Source: JBGSPQ01 sp041738505 (GTDB taxonomy: Bacteria > Patescibacteriota > Gracilibacteria > UBA1369). Taken from it: a stretch of DNA of 13,708 nt. Within the stretch, counting starts at the first letter, position 1. Each line of letters starts with the position of its first letter. This document shows positions 1-7,088 of the stretch, in pieces. Location: NCBI GenBank assembly GCA_041738505.1, contig JBGSPQ010000035.1, forward strand, positions 1 through 13,708, given 5' to 3'. The notes below the pieces were generated by a model. It had not been told where the DNA came from and did no database searches. It saw only the letters and a program-made list of their open reading frames with translations. Both the position numbers and the translations under genes were made by a program.

Positions 1-141
1 TGCCACATTCAGTTGAAAAATATAACCAGGAACTCGAAGAATATTTAAAATATTACAACACGCAACGATTGCATCTCGGAATCAACTTAAAATCACCTCT
101 CGCTCACCTCAAGTGTTTCCAAGCTATTGATTAGAAAACGG
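1..141 (+). repeat. Left copy of a perfect 141-bp terminal inverted repeat (IS end)
   Basis: Positions 1-141 are the exact reverse complement of 13568-13708. The match stops at position 142 (A) against 13567 (whose complement is G). The repeat carries the 3' end of a transposase gene and about 7 bp beyond its stop codon, so the divergence point is probably the outer edge of an insertion sequence. Up to about 3 bp (the terminal CGG) could match by chance. The length equals a k-mer size used by a common metagenome assembler. A contig ending inside a multicopy element would show exactly this pattern, so the two ends may reflect an assembly-graph junction rather than a mobile unit with short repeats. 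Confidence 0.95.
3..134 (+). CDS. Integrase-core transposase, C-terminal fragment (left end)
   Basis: The open frame from position 3 ends at TAG (132-134) and gives 43 residues. They contain YYNTQRLHLGINLKSPLAHL, the tail typical of rve/rve_3 DDE transposases of the IS3 and IS481 type, where a YN-x-x-R-x-H-x-x-L-x-x-x-(S/T)P motif follows the catalytic core. The 5' part, with the DDE residues, lies outside the window, so family and activity cannot be settled. It reads inward, towards znuA. The stop is 69 bp before the znuA start. The gene is cut by the edge of the window, not by any visible mutation. Confidence 0.75.
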   Translation, partial: PHSVEKYNQELEEYLKYYNTQRLHLGINLKSPLAHLKCFQAID

Positions 142-148
142 AGCTTGC

Positions 149-177
149 GGGGATAGGCGGGGTTGGGTTAAGGTGGG
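149..177 (+). other. Potential G-quadruplex motif upstream of znuA
   Basis: Four G-runs (149-152, 159-162, 165-167, 175-177) are separated by loops of 6, 2 and 7 bases, which fits the G3+N1-7 quadruplex rule on the plus strand. The motif starts 8 bp after the end of the terminal repeat and finishes 26 bp before the znuA ATG. I see no convincing -35/-10 pair between the repeat and znuA. This G-rich tract is the main feature of the leader. Folding and any regulatory role are inference. Confidence 0.4.
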
Positions 178-202
178 CTAAATCATCATACATGGCATAA
201 TC

Positions 203-1147
203 ATGATAAAAAAATTAATTTCTTTGGCAATTTTTTTCTTTCTTTCGGGATGTTCCGGAGATGAGGGAATTACCAACCCCGCTGACAACCAAGAGCAACC
301 GGCAAAAATACAAATATCAGCCACATTCTATCCGCTTGCCGAATTCGCGGAACATGTGGGGGGGGAGTCGGTGAAAGTTACGCAGGTCATCCCAAACGGC
401 GCCGAGCCACATGAATACGAACCCACAGCCAAAGATATAGCCCGTATTTACAACGACGGCATTTTTTTGGTCAACGGAGCTAATCTGGACACCTGGGCGG
501 AAAAAATCACGGAAGAACTCAGGCAACGGGATATCAGGGTGATAGTTATGGCAGATCACTTAAATCTTCTTACTTCCGGAGGGGAGGAGGATGAAGATGA
601 TGAAAATCACTCACCCATCGGCGCCGATCCGCACTTTTGGCTGGACCCGTTAAACGCGATTACGGAAGTGGAGCAGATTCGCGACGGGTTGATCGAAATT
701 GATCCGGCCCAAAAAAGCGATTACGAAAATAACGCGCAGTCTTACATAAATGAGCTTCGCGCTCTGGATGAAGAGTACAAAATGGGGCTGGCCGCTTGCG
801 AGCGTTCGGAAATAATCACCTCTCATTCCGCGTTCGCGTACCTCGCAGACCGCTACGGATTCACACAATACGGCATATCCGGAATCTCCCCGCAGGAGGA
901 GCCGAGCGCCAAAAAAATCGCCGAGCTGGCTGATTTGGCCAAAGAAAAAAACATCAAATACATTTTTTTTGAAACACTGGTAAGTCCCCGTCTGGCAGAG
1001 ACATTGGCCAATGAAGTCGGCGCGCAAACATTGCTTTTACACCCCATCGGCGGACTTACAAATGCGGATATTGTTGCCGGTAAAAATTATGTTACATTAA
1101 TGCGTGAAAATCTGGAGAGTCTTAAAACAGCACTTGAATGCCGATAA
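203..1147 (+). CDS. znuA: Zinc/manganese ABC transporter, substrate-binding lipoprotein (ZnuA/TroA family)
   Basis: This is the extracytoplasmic metal-capturing component that hands zinc or manganese to ZnuB. A lipoprotein signal (KK followed by a hydrophobic run, lipobox LSGC, Cys17) anchors the 314-residue protein to the membrane. Likely metal ligands are His70 (EPHEYEP), His144 (DPHFWLDP) and His208 (TSHSAFAYL). Three histidines favour zinc over manganese, since Mn-binding relatives such as PsaA use Glu at the third site. Homologues place an acidic fourth ligand near the HPIGG stretch around residue 280; here His280 lies in that region. An acidic loop with one His (126-136, rich in Glu and Asp) replaces the His-rich loop of classical ZnuA. 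The ATG has no clear Shine-Dalgarno motif. The stop overlaps znuC by 10 bp. Confidence 0.9.
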   Translation: MIKKLISLAIFFFLSGCSGDEGITNPADNQEQPAKIQISATFYPLAEFAEHVGGESVKVTQVIPNGAEPHEYEPTAKDIARIYNDGIFLVNGANLDTWAEKITEELRQRDIRVIVMADHLNLLTSGGEEDEDDENHSPIGADPHFWLDPLNAITEVEQIRDGLIEIDPAQKSDYENNAQSYINELRALDEEYKMGLAACERSEIITSHSAFAYLADRYGFTQYGISGISPQEEPSAKKIAELADLAKEKNIKYIFFETLVSPRLAETLANEVGAQTLLLHPIGGLTNADIVAGKNYVTLMRENLESLKTALECR

Positions 1148-1941
1148 AATGTAAAACCAAAAACACCGGCGAAAATGATAAAGAATCATCCAATATTATT
1201 GAGGTGCGTGATTTGAGTTTTCGTTTTGGCGGTGAAAATGTTTTGGAAAATATTTCTTTTAACATCAAAGAAGGTGATTATCTGGGCATCGTCGGTCCCA
1301 ACGGGGCGGGTAAAACCACATTGTTAAAGATCCTTCTTGGATTGATTAAGCCGGAAAAAGGAACGGTAAAATTATTCGGGAAAAACATCGGCAAAATCAT
1401 TAACCGTTCGGATATAGGATACGTTGCGCAAAAATCTGCGCAAACCGCATCGGAATTTCCGGCGACCGTGGAAGAAATAGTGGCCAGTGGACGAACGGCG
1501 CGCGCGGGCCTCTTCAAAAAATTCAACAAAGAGGACAGGGAAAAAATAGAAAAAGCCATGGAAATAACGGAAATCCACGACCTTCGCCGCAAACTGGTAT
1601 CGGAACTTTCCGGCGGCCAAAAACAGCGGGTATTCATCGCGCGCGCCTTGGCGGCGGAACCCAAAATACTTTTCCTGGACGAGCCGACAGTTGCCGTGGA
1701 CGTTGCCCTAAGCGAAAAATTTTACGAACTTCTCAACAAACTCAACAAAACATTCGGCATCACCATCCTGTTCGTTTCCCACGATCTGGATGTCATCGCC
1801 AGGGAAGTAAGCTCCGTCCTTTGCCTAAAGCGCACACTTGTCTGCCACGGTTCGCCAAAGGATTTCATGAACAAAGACAACCTGGAAAAACTCTACGGCC
1901 CCAAATACAAAATAATCGTACACGACCGCCATGATTCCTGA
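1138..1941 (+). CDS. znuC: Metal ABC transporter ATP-binding protein
   Basis: Cytoplasmic ATPase that powers import through ZnuB. The 267 residues contain every ABC hallmark in order: Walker A GPNGAGKTT (53-61), Q-loop Gln98, signature LSGGQ (157-161), Walker B ILFLDEP with catalytic Glu182, D-loop around 186-189, and H-loop His215 in FVSHD. About 20 polar residues precede the fold. The ATG at 1138 lies inside the end of znuA, and the 3' end overlaps znuB by 11 bp, so all three proteins are probably made from one message by translational coupling. The stop is TGA. The length is normal for the family. Substrate choice follows from the neighbouring znuA, not from this subunit. Confidence 0.93.
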   Translation: MPIKCKTKNTGENDKESSNIIEVRDLSFRFGGENVLENISFNIKEGDYLGIVGPNGAGKTTLLKILLGLIKPEKGTVKLFGKNIGKIINRSDIGYVAQKSAQTASEFPATVEEIVASGRTARAGLFKKFNKEDREKIEKAMEITEIHDLRRKLVSELSGGQKQRVFIARALAAEPKILFLDEPTVAVDVALSEKFYELLNKLNKTFGITILFVSHDLDVIAREVSSVLCLKRTLVCHGSPKDFMNKDNLEKLYGPKYKIIVHDRHDS

Positions 1942-2728
1942 AATATTCCAATACGACTTCATGATCCGCGCATTCATAGCCGGAATAATCATTGGCGTTC
2001 TGGCGCCGGTAATCGGCACATTTCTGGTGGTGCGCCGCCTTTCGTTAATGGCCTCCACCCTTGCACACATTTCATTGCTGGGGGTCGCCATCGGCCTGCT
2101 AACGGGCGTCCAGCCGGTGCTGGCCGCCACCGCAACCTCGGTCGTATCGGCCTTCGGCATAGAAAAAATCCGCACCGGCAACAAAATCTTCGGCGAATCG
2201 GTATTGGCGTTATTCCTTTCCGGAAGCCTTGCCCTGGCCGCCGTCCTGATCAGCCTCTCCAAAGGCTTCAACCAAAATCTCTTCAGCTACCTCTTCGGCT
2301 CAATCGCCACCGTCACCCAAACCGATCTCTACCTAATCGCCGGTCTGGCCTCCGCCATCATCATCACAATTATACTGATCTACAAAGAACTGTTTCTCGT
2401 CTCCTTCGACGAAGAGCTCGCCCGCGTCAACGGCGTCCCCGCGAACACCATCAACATGGCGCTCATCATCATGGCCGCCATCACGGTCTCATTGGCCATG
2501 CAGGTCGTGGGCTCGCTCCTGATCGGCGCGCTCATGGTAATCCCCGTCATCACCGCCATCAAAATCGGCAAAAGCTTCCGGCAGATACTTTTTTATTCCG
2601 TCGGCATCTCGGTCGTCTCCGTCATTGCGGGCCTCTTCCTCTCCTACTATTTCGACCTAGCCAGCGGCGGCACCATCGTCCTCATCACAATCCTCTTTTT
2701 CATCTCCGCCTCGGTCTTCAAAAAATAA
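1931..2728 (+). CDS. znuB: Metal ABC transporter permease (ABC-3 family)
   Basis: Membrane channel subunit of the zinc/manganese importer. The 265-residue protein is very hydrophobic, with about seven or eight predicted helices. The family pattern AHISLLGVAIG (45-55) near the N-terminus includes His46. FDEELARVNGV (159-169) is the cytoplasmic loop that contacts the ATPase. GALMVIPVITA (199-209) is the conserved late helix. The start overlaps znuC by 11 bp. The gene ends 1 bp before the terminator hairpin, closing the operon in the order A-C-B. No separate Zur/Fur-type regulator gene is in the window. Confidence 0.93.
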   Translation: MIPEIFQYDFMIRAFIAGIIIGVLAPVIGTFLVVRRLSLMASTLAHISLLGVAIGLLTGVQPVLAATATSVVSAFGIEKIRTGNKIFGESVLALFLSGSLALAAVLISLSKGFNQNLFSYLFGSIATVTQTDLYLIAGLASAIIITIILIYKELFLVSFDEELARVNGVPANTINMALIIMAAITVSLAMQVVGSLLIGALMVIPVITAIKIGKSFRQILFYSVGISVVSVIAGLFLSYYFDLASGGTIVLITILFFISASVFKK

Positions 2729-2760
2729 CCCCCGTTGCAAAAAGCATGGGGGATTTTTTT
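2719..2760. terminator. Bidirectional rho-independent terminator between znuB and rdgB
   Basis: C5 (2729-2733) pairs with G5 (2748-2752). The stem is extended by TGC/GCA (2736-2738 with 2744-2746) around an A5 loop. On the plus strand it is followed by ATTTTTTT (2753-2760). On the minus strand the same hairpin is followed by TTATTTTTT (2719-2727 complement). It can therefore stop the znu operon and the convergent aldolase-rdgB transcript alike. The rdgB stop codon (2759-2761) overlaps the T-tract. Confidence 0.85.
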
Positions 2761-3322
2761 ACGAGTTGATGTGAGCAATCAAACTTTTCCAGTTTGCATC
2801 ACTATATTTTTCAATTCTTTTTTCATCATTCAAGTTCGCCATGGTTTGAGTGTCTTCACCGGCAATAAAAATACGGTCAAAATTCCAACCGAATTTTCCG
2901 CTTGCCCGGGCGGCAATTTCCCCTTCAGTGGAAGCCGTAAATACAACAGGTTCTCCACCGGCTTCACAGTAAGCCAAAGCCTCGCGATAAACCGCTTTTC
3001 TGTTTTTCTCTCCCCTCATCAATTTCAATATTTGTTCAGCAGTCAGATGTCTTTCAACATAAGAGGAATAAGGCCCCGGGAATCCATTTAAAGCCTCAAT
3101 AAACAAACCCGTATCCACTTTTACAACATCCGCTTCAAGCTTTCCGGATGCGTATTTGGCGGCCGTTTTTGCTATTTCCGAAATATCATCGGATTGAATT
3201 TCCACACAATCAATATTTCTCGCCTCAATAATGACCGGCGCAGACTCCAGGGCCGCCCGCGCGATGGCAATTTTTTCCTTATTGCCGGTAATAAATATCA
3301 ATTTTTTGGTTGGATTGTTCAT
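2759..3322 (-). CDS. rdgB: Non-canonical purine NTP pyrophosphatase (Ham1/RdgB/ITPase family)
   Basis: Probably hydrolyses ITP, dITP or XTP to the monophosphate, keeping deaminated purines out of nucleic acids. The 187 residues show the family order: phosphate-contacting TGNKEK (12-17), VDTGLFIEALNGFPG (69-83) with the catalytic Asp70, and GKFGWNFDRIFI (142-153). It looks more like the archaeal/eukaryotic ITPA branch than E. coli RdgB: the usual D-S-G-L is DTGL, the usual YDPIF is NFDRIF, and the C-terminal SHR base-binding motif is replaced by YSDANW (173-178). These changes could alter substrate range. Its ATG follows the aldolase TGA stop after a single AAG codon in the same frame, so translation is almost certainly coupled. 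No independent promoter is visible. Confidence 0.85.
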   Translation of the reverse strand: MNNPTKKLIFITGNKEKIAIARAALESAPVIIEARNIDCVEIQSDDISEIAKTAAKYASGKLEADVVKVDTGLFIEALNGFPGPYSSYVERHLTAEQILKLMRGEKNRKAVYREALAYCEAGGEPVVFTASTEGEIAARASGKFGWNFDRIFIAGEDTQTMANLNDEKRIEKYSDANWKSLIAHINS

Positions 3323-3325
3323 CTT

Positions 3326-4237
3326 TCACGAAAGCAACTTCATCGCCTGCTCCACGCTTTTGTTTTCCACCGTAATCGCGTAAATGGCGTTAGTCATTTT
3401 AACGGCTTCAGTCAGCGAATTTTGATGGATATTCCTGCCCGTCGCATTACCCGCCGCCCCGCTCACATGAATCTGATCGTAAAGCTGACTCAAAAATTTT
3501 TCGTTGTCGGTGGATGAACCACCTGCGCACACAACGCCCGTTCTGCCCGCCGCCAAAATCGCTTCTCTAAAGGCTTCCGCACTGTTTCCGTCGGACGCCT
3601 TTGGATAATTCACTTTAACAAAATCGCTTCCCAGACAGGCCGCGACGCCCGCCGCCCCCGCAATCAGATGAGGATCCCTTTCATCGCCCACTGCCTTCCC
3701 TCGCGGATAAATCCATAAAACCGTCAGCAGACCGTACTGGTGCGCCTCGTAAATCAGCCGCGCCGCCTCCCCCATCATCTCCGACTCAAACTCGCTCCCC
3801 ACATAAATCGTGTAACCGACCCCCAAAATATTCAGCCCGCTGTTCTCCTTAAACTCCACAATCTGCTCAATATCCCAGAGGCCCACACTGATCGGGTCGC
3901 TAAATTCCGTCTTAACCAGATGACTTTTGGAATTCACTTTTACCAGATACGGGACCTCTTTGTAGTCCGCCCCGTACCGCGCGATCAGCCCCATCTGTGT
4001 GGCGAAAACCCCAATCTTAGCTTTGGCCGCGATCTTAAACAAATGTTCCGGATCGGCATCGTCGGGGTGATTACCCTCGCCAAAAAAATCATCATTCAGA
4101 TGCTCAATTTTCTGGTCGCCCGCAAACAGCATCATCCTTCCCGAATTCCGCGTGATCGCCAGATAATTGTTCACATACGCATCGCGCGCCTCGGCCGGCA
4201 CGTCCAATGGAACCAAAACATTATCCTTATTAAACAT
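3326..4237 (-). CDS. fbaB: Class I fructose-bisphosphate aldolase, archaeal/DhnA type
   Basis: Cleaves or forms fructose 1,6-bisphosphate in glycolysis or gluconeogenesis through a Schiff base. The 303 residues align by motif with the Thermoproteus tenax enzyme as I remember it. The Schiff-base Lys corresponds to Lys208 (GSDFVKVNY), the catalytic Tyr to Tyr177 (WIYPRG), and the active-site Asp to Asp41. The early DHGxEHG motif is altered to DQKIEHL (41-47). GVGYTIYVGSEFE (139-151) and the phosphate-binding CAGGSS (237-242) and GAAGNATGRNI (260-270) are also present. A related DeoC/LacD-type activity cannot be excluded. It has its own promoter just downstream of korB and heads a two-gene unit with rdgB. 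The stop is TGA. Confidence 0.8.
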   Translation of the reverse strand: MFNKDNVLVPLDVPAEARDAYVNNYLAITRNSGRMMLFAGDQKIEHLNDDFFGEGNHPDDADPEHLFKIAAKAKIGVFATQMGLIARYGADYKEVPYLVKVNSKSHLVKTEFSDPISVGLWDIEQIVEFKENSGLNILGVGYTIYVGSEFESEMMGEAARLIYEAHQYGLLTVLWIYPRGKAVGDERDPHLIAGAAGVAACLGSDFVKVNYPKASDGNSAEAFREAILAAGRTGVVCAGGSSTDNEKFLSQLYDQIHVSGAAGNATGRNIHQNSLTEAVKMTNAIYAITVENKSVEQAMKLLS

Positions 4238-4261
4238 AATAATCGGGGTTAAGACACCTCC

Positions 4262-4290
4262 AATATATAAAAAGACCGCTTGATTCGCAA
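4262..4290 (-). promoter_or_regulatory. Promoter of the aldolase-rdgB unit
   Basis: On the minus strand TTGCGA (4285-4290) and TATATT (4262-4267) are separated by 17 bp. Transcription would begin near 4255, leaving a leader of about 18 nt. The GGAGG beside the -10 box (4257-4261) is too far from the ATG at 4237 (about 19 nt) and too close to the start of transcription to be an ordinary Shine-Dalgarno site. Confidence 0.6.
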
Positions 4291-4316
4291 TCTCATCAAC
4301 CTCGGTAAAAAAACAT

Positions 4317-5177
4317 TCACATAAACTTCTCCATCAGCGGCCTCACGTCAATATCAGAAATATCCGCGTCAACCAAAGACTCCCCGGTCCTCCCCGGATC
4401 CTGCTCCTCATACGTCGGCCGCTCCGTCTTAAAAAACAAACCGATAGGCAGTTTATCCGTCTGCCTGGCCTTTGCCATGGCTTTTTCCCAGTCCCCGGCG
4501 TCGTACCCCTTTTCATCCTCCAGCTTATAAGTGTTCTGCATAAAATACGCGTAGGTGTTGATTTTATTAAACGTCACGCACGGTTGAAAAATATCAATCA
4601 ACGCGAATCCCTTGTGCTTAATCGCCCCTTCAATCAGTTTGGTCAGATGCATCACGTCTCCGGAAAATCCCCGCGCAACATAAGTCGCGCCCATCGCCAA
4701 AGCCAGCGCAATCGGATTCAGCGGCTCTTCAATGGACCCGAAAGGAGTGGAGGGAGTCTTAAAACCCTTCGCGCTTGTTGGAGTGGTCTGACCTTTGGTC
4801 AGCCCGTACACCATATTGTTCTGTACCAGATAAGTCATATCCACATTCCGGCGCATCGTGTGTATAAAATGCCCCATGCCGATTCCATAGCCGTCCCCGT
4901 CACCCCCCGCAACCACCACCGTCAATTCGGGATTGGCGAATTTCACCGCAGTCGCCGGCGGCAGAGACCGTCCGTGCAAAGTGTGCAGACCGTAAACATC
5001 CACCCAGTGCGCCATTTTGGATCCGCACCCGATTCCCGCAACCAAAACCGTCTTGTGCGGTTCAATCCCCAGATTGGCCAGCGCCTGTTTAAGCGCCGCC
5101 TGGATGCCAAAATTGCCGCATCCCGGACACCAGTCCGGTTTCGCGCAGGTATCAAAATCTTTTACGGTTAATGTCAT
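4317..5177 (-). CDS. korB: 2-oxoacid:ferredoxin oxidoreductase, beta subunit
   Basis: Thiamine-diphosphate and iron-sulfur subunit that, with the gamma-alpha subunit upstream, oxidatively decarboxylates a 2-oxoacid (2-oxoglutarate or pyruvate) to the acyl-CoA and reduces ferredoxin, or runs in reverse. The 286 residues include WCPGCGNFGI with Cys17 and Cys20, Cys51 (GIGCGSKMAH) and Cys200 (FQPC), which together form one [4Fe-4S] site. The TPP motif runs from GDGDGYGIG (92-100) to NNMVYGLTKGQ (120-130). The length is close to archaeal two-subunit OFOR beta chains. No separate delta ferredoxin subunit is encoded nearby, so a soluble ferredoxin from elsewhere must be the partner. The start overlaps the korA stop by 4 bp. 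The stop is TGA. Confidence 0.93.
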   Translation of the reverse strand: MTLTVKDFDTCAKPDWCPGCGNFGIQAALKQALANLGIEPHKTVLVAGIGCGSKMAHWVDVYGLHTLHGRSLPPATAVKFANPELTVVVAGGDGDGYGIGMGHFIHTMRRNVDMTYLVQNNMVYGLTKGQTTPTSAKGFKTPSTPFGSIEEPLNPIALALAMGATYVARGFSGDVMHLTKLIEGAIKHKGFALIDIFQPCVTFNKINTYAYFMQNTYKLEDEKGYDAGDWEKAMAKARQTDKLPIGLFFKTERPTYEEQDPGRTGESLVDADISDIDVRPLMEKFM

Positions 5178-7024
5178 GATTTTTTATTGATTAATGCCAT
5201 AGTGCGGTCTTTAAGTTCGTGTGCCGTAAACTGACGTCCGCTATATTTCAAAATCTTGTCGTTCACAAAATAACCCGTTTTTTCGGCTATCAGCGAACAC
5301 AATTGTCCCTCGCCGTTCATCTCCACTCCTATTGTCCGTTTGCATCCGCGTAAAATCTCACCCACCTCTTTGGTATGGAACGGACACATATAGGTAATCT
5401 GCAGAAGATTTGCTTTAACACCCTCCGCGGCCAGAATTTCAATCACCTCTTTCAAAGCCCCCACCGGAGAGCCCCACGCCACAAAAGTTACTTCCGCATC
5501 TTTATCACCGTATAAAACCGGCGCCGGCAGTTCACGCAATGCCCCTTCCAGTTTTTTCGCGCGTTTTTCCACCATCAGATTTCTGTTTTCCTCGGTCTCG
5601 GTCAAATCGCCCGATTCATCGTGTTCGTCCGTGGCCGCGCGATAAATCCCTCCCTTCATCCCCGGAATCGTACGCGGTGAAACCCCGTCCTCCTCAATCT
5701 TATATCTCAAAAAATTGTTATCCACCGAAAGATAATTACCCTCCGCGGACGCGCCGTTAAACCCTCTGTCGGCCGGCGTTTCCTGCTTCAGCTTCTTTAA
5801 AGCCGCTTCGCTTTTTGCGCGCAGTTCATCAATTTGTTCCTGGCTCAAAAGTTTCCCTCTTTCCACCTTCATTCCTTTCGTATCAAACATCTCCGTCGAT
5901 TTCACGCTTTCCGCCATATGTTTGTCCGATAAAATAATCACCGGCAGTTGGAATTTTTCGGCAAGATTGAAAGCGTCAAAAGCCAGATAAAAATTCTCCT
6001 CAAAACTTCCGGGGGCAATCACAATCCTCGGGAATTCCCCCTGGGACGCGTGTAGCGCAAACAATAAATCCCCCTGCTCCGTGCGCGTTGGCAGACCCGT
6101 GGACGGTCCCGGCCTCTGTACATTCACGCAGACCAAAGGCACTTCCAGCATCCCCGCCATACCAAGCGCCTCAACCATCAAAGAAAATCCTCCTCCGCTC
6201 GTACCTGTCATCGCCCGCAGTCCCGTAAAACCCGCTCCCACAACCATATTCATCGCCGCGATTTCATCTTCCGTATGCTTCACAATTACTCCGTAATCTT
6301 TGGCGTGCGCCGCCATAAAATGCAGAATGGATGAACTCGGCGTCATCGGATATTCGGCAACAAATTTGCATCCCGCTTTCAGTGCGCCCATACAAATGGC
6401 GTCATTTGCCGTAATCAGCATTCTGTCGATTTTTTTATTCAGCGGTTTCAGTTTAAACCCGAAAGCATCCCCGTAATTTTTCTTCACAAAATCATAACCC
6501 GCCTTCGCCGCCGCAATATTATTAGCCACCACTTCCTCCCCTTTCTTCGCGAACATATGAGTCAGAATATCGTTCAGAATGGTCATGTCATAATCAAGCA
6601 GACCCAAAGACGCCCCGATTCCCACCGTATTCCTCGTAATATCACCCTTGCCGGACTCCAGCGCAATTTTTTTCAGCGGCACATTAAACCCCGTCACGCC
6701 CTTCGGCGCCGCAACCTCTTCTTTAAAAGCCTCCGCGTCATAAATAAATCCTCCCCCTTCAACAATCTCATTCAAATGCATATCCAGAGTCTCCTTATTC
6801 ATCGCCAGCAATAAATCCAGCTTCTCTTTATGGATATGAACCTCCTTTTCCGATAGACGAATAACGTCCGAATTATGCCCCCCGCGAATCAAAGAAGGGT
6901 ACTCGGCATTCCCAAAAACATGCAGTCCCGCGCGGATCCCGCACATCGCAAAAATATGGCCGGCGCTCTGAATCCCAAAACCCGCTTCGCCGCCGATCAT
7001 CCAAGTAAGGTCGTTTGTTTGCAT
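5174..7024 (-). CDS. korA: 2-oxoacid:ferredoxin oxidoreductase, fused gamma-alpha subunit
   Basis: Large subunit of the same complex. I choose the ATG at 7024 (616 aa, beginning MQTNDLTWMIGGEAG). A TTG at 7045 would add seven residues but lies inside the -10 box. Residues 6-185 form the gamma domain (GGEAGFGIQSAG, 11-22). Residues 203-380 form the pyrimidine-binding alpha domain with YPMTPSS (225-231) and RPGPSTGLPTRTEQGD (304-319). Residues 505-600 form the C-terminal domain ending with VEMNGEGQL (567-575). The gamma-alpha fusion and YPxTPSS motif match broad-range archaeal OFORs, so I name it 2-oxoacid rather than strictly 2-oxoglutarate. A charged insert near 465-495 is probably a surface loop. 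Confidence 0.92.
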   Translation of the reverse strand: MQTNDLTWMIGGEAGFGIQSAGHIFAMCGIRAGLHVFGNAEYPSLIRGGHNSDVIRLSEKEVHIHKEKLDLLLAMNKETLDMHLNEIVEGGGFIYDAEAFKEEVAAPKGVTGFNVPLKKIALESGKGDITRNTVGIGASLGLLDYDMTILNDILTHMFAKKGEEVVANNIAAAKAGYDFVKKNYGDAFGFKLKPLNKKIDRMLITANDAICMGALKAGCKFVAEYPMTPSSSILHFMAAHAKDYGVIVKHTEDEIAAMNMVVGAGFTGLRAMTGTSGGGFSLMVEALGMAGMLEVPLVCVNVQRPGPSTGLPTRTEQGDLLFALHASQGEFPRIVIAPGSFEENFYLAFDAFNLAEKFQLPVIILSDKHMAESVKSTEMFDTKGMKVERGKLLSQEQIDELRAKSEAALKKLKQETPADRGFNGASAEGNYLSVDNNFLRYKIEEDGVSPRTIPGMKGGIYRAATDEHDESGDLTETEENRNLMVEKRAKKLEGALRELPAPVLYGDKDAEVTFVAWGSPVGALKEVIEILAAEGVKANLLQITYMCPFHTKEVGEILRGCKRTIGVEMNGEGQLCSLIAEKTGYFVNDKILKYSGRQFTAHELKDRTMALINKKS

Positions 7025-7044
7025 AAGAAAAATTGATTTGCCCA

Positions 7045-7072
7045 ATCATACCACATTTAGTCGAGTGAACAA
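7045..7072 (-). promoter_or_regulatory. Promoter of korAB, extended -10 type
   Basis: On the minus strand TTGTTC (7067-7072) is followed after 16 bp by TATGAT (7045-7050), preceded by TGG, which makes an extended -10. Transcription would start near 7038 and reach the ATG at 7024 after about 14 nt, with no Shine-Dalgarno motif. The site fills the gap after the ferritin gene, so korAB can be expressed separately from it. Confidence 0.65.
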
Positions 7073-7088
7073 AAATTGGTCCAGATCT

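Noticed and set aside
142..202. Metal-sensing riboswitch or Zur box before znuA
   Set aside because: Only 61 bp separate the repeat from the ATG, and I see no conserved riboswitch core or convincing palindrome.
2735..3091. 118-codon plus-strand frame after znuB
   Set aside because: It starts inside the terminator hairpin and lies antisense to rdgB, which has a full set of ITPase motifs.
3740..5171. Long open frames on the plus strand opposite the aldolase and korB (170 and 195 codons)
   Set aside because: They are antisense to genes with clear family motifs, are Arg/His/Pro-rich without recognisable domains, and follow from the codon pattern of the real genes.
7025..7045. TTG start for korA seven codons upstream
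   Set aside because: The TTG lies within the TATGAT promoter box, and the ATG at 7024 gives the usual family N-terminus.
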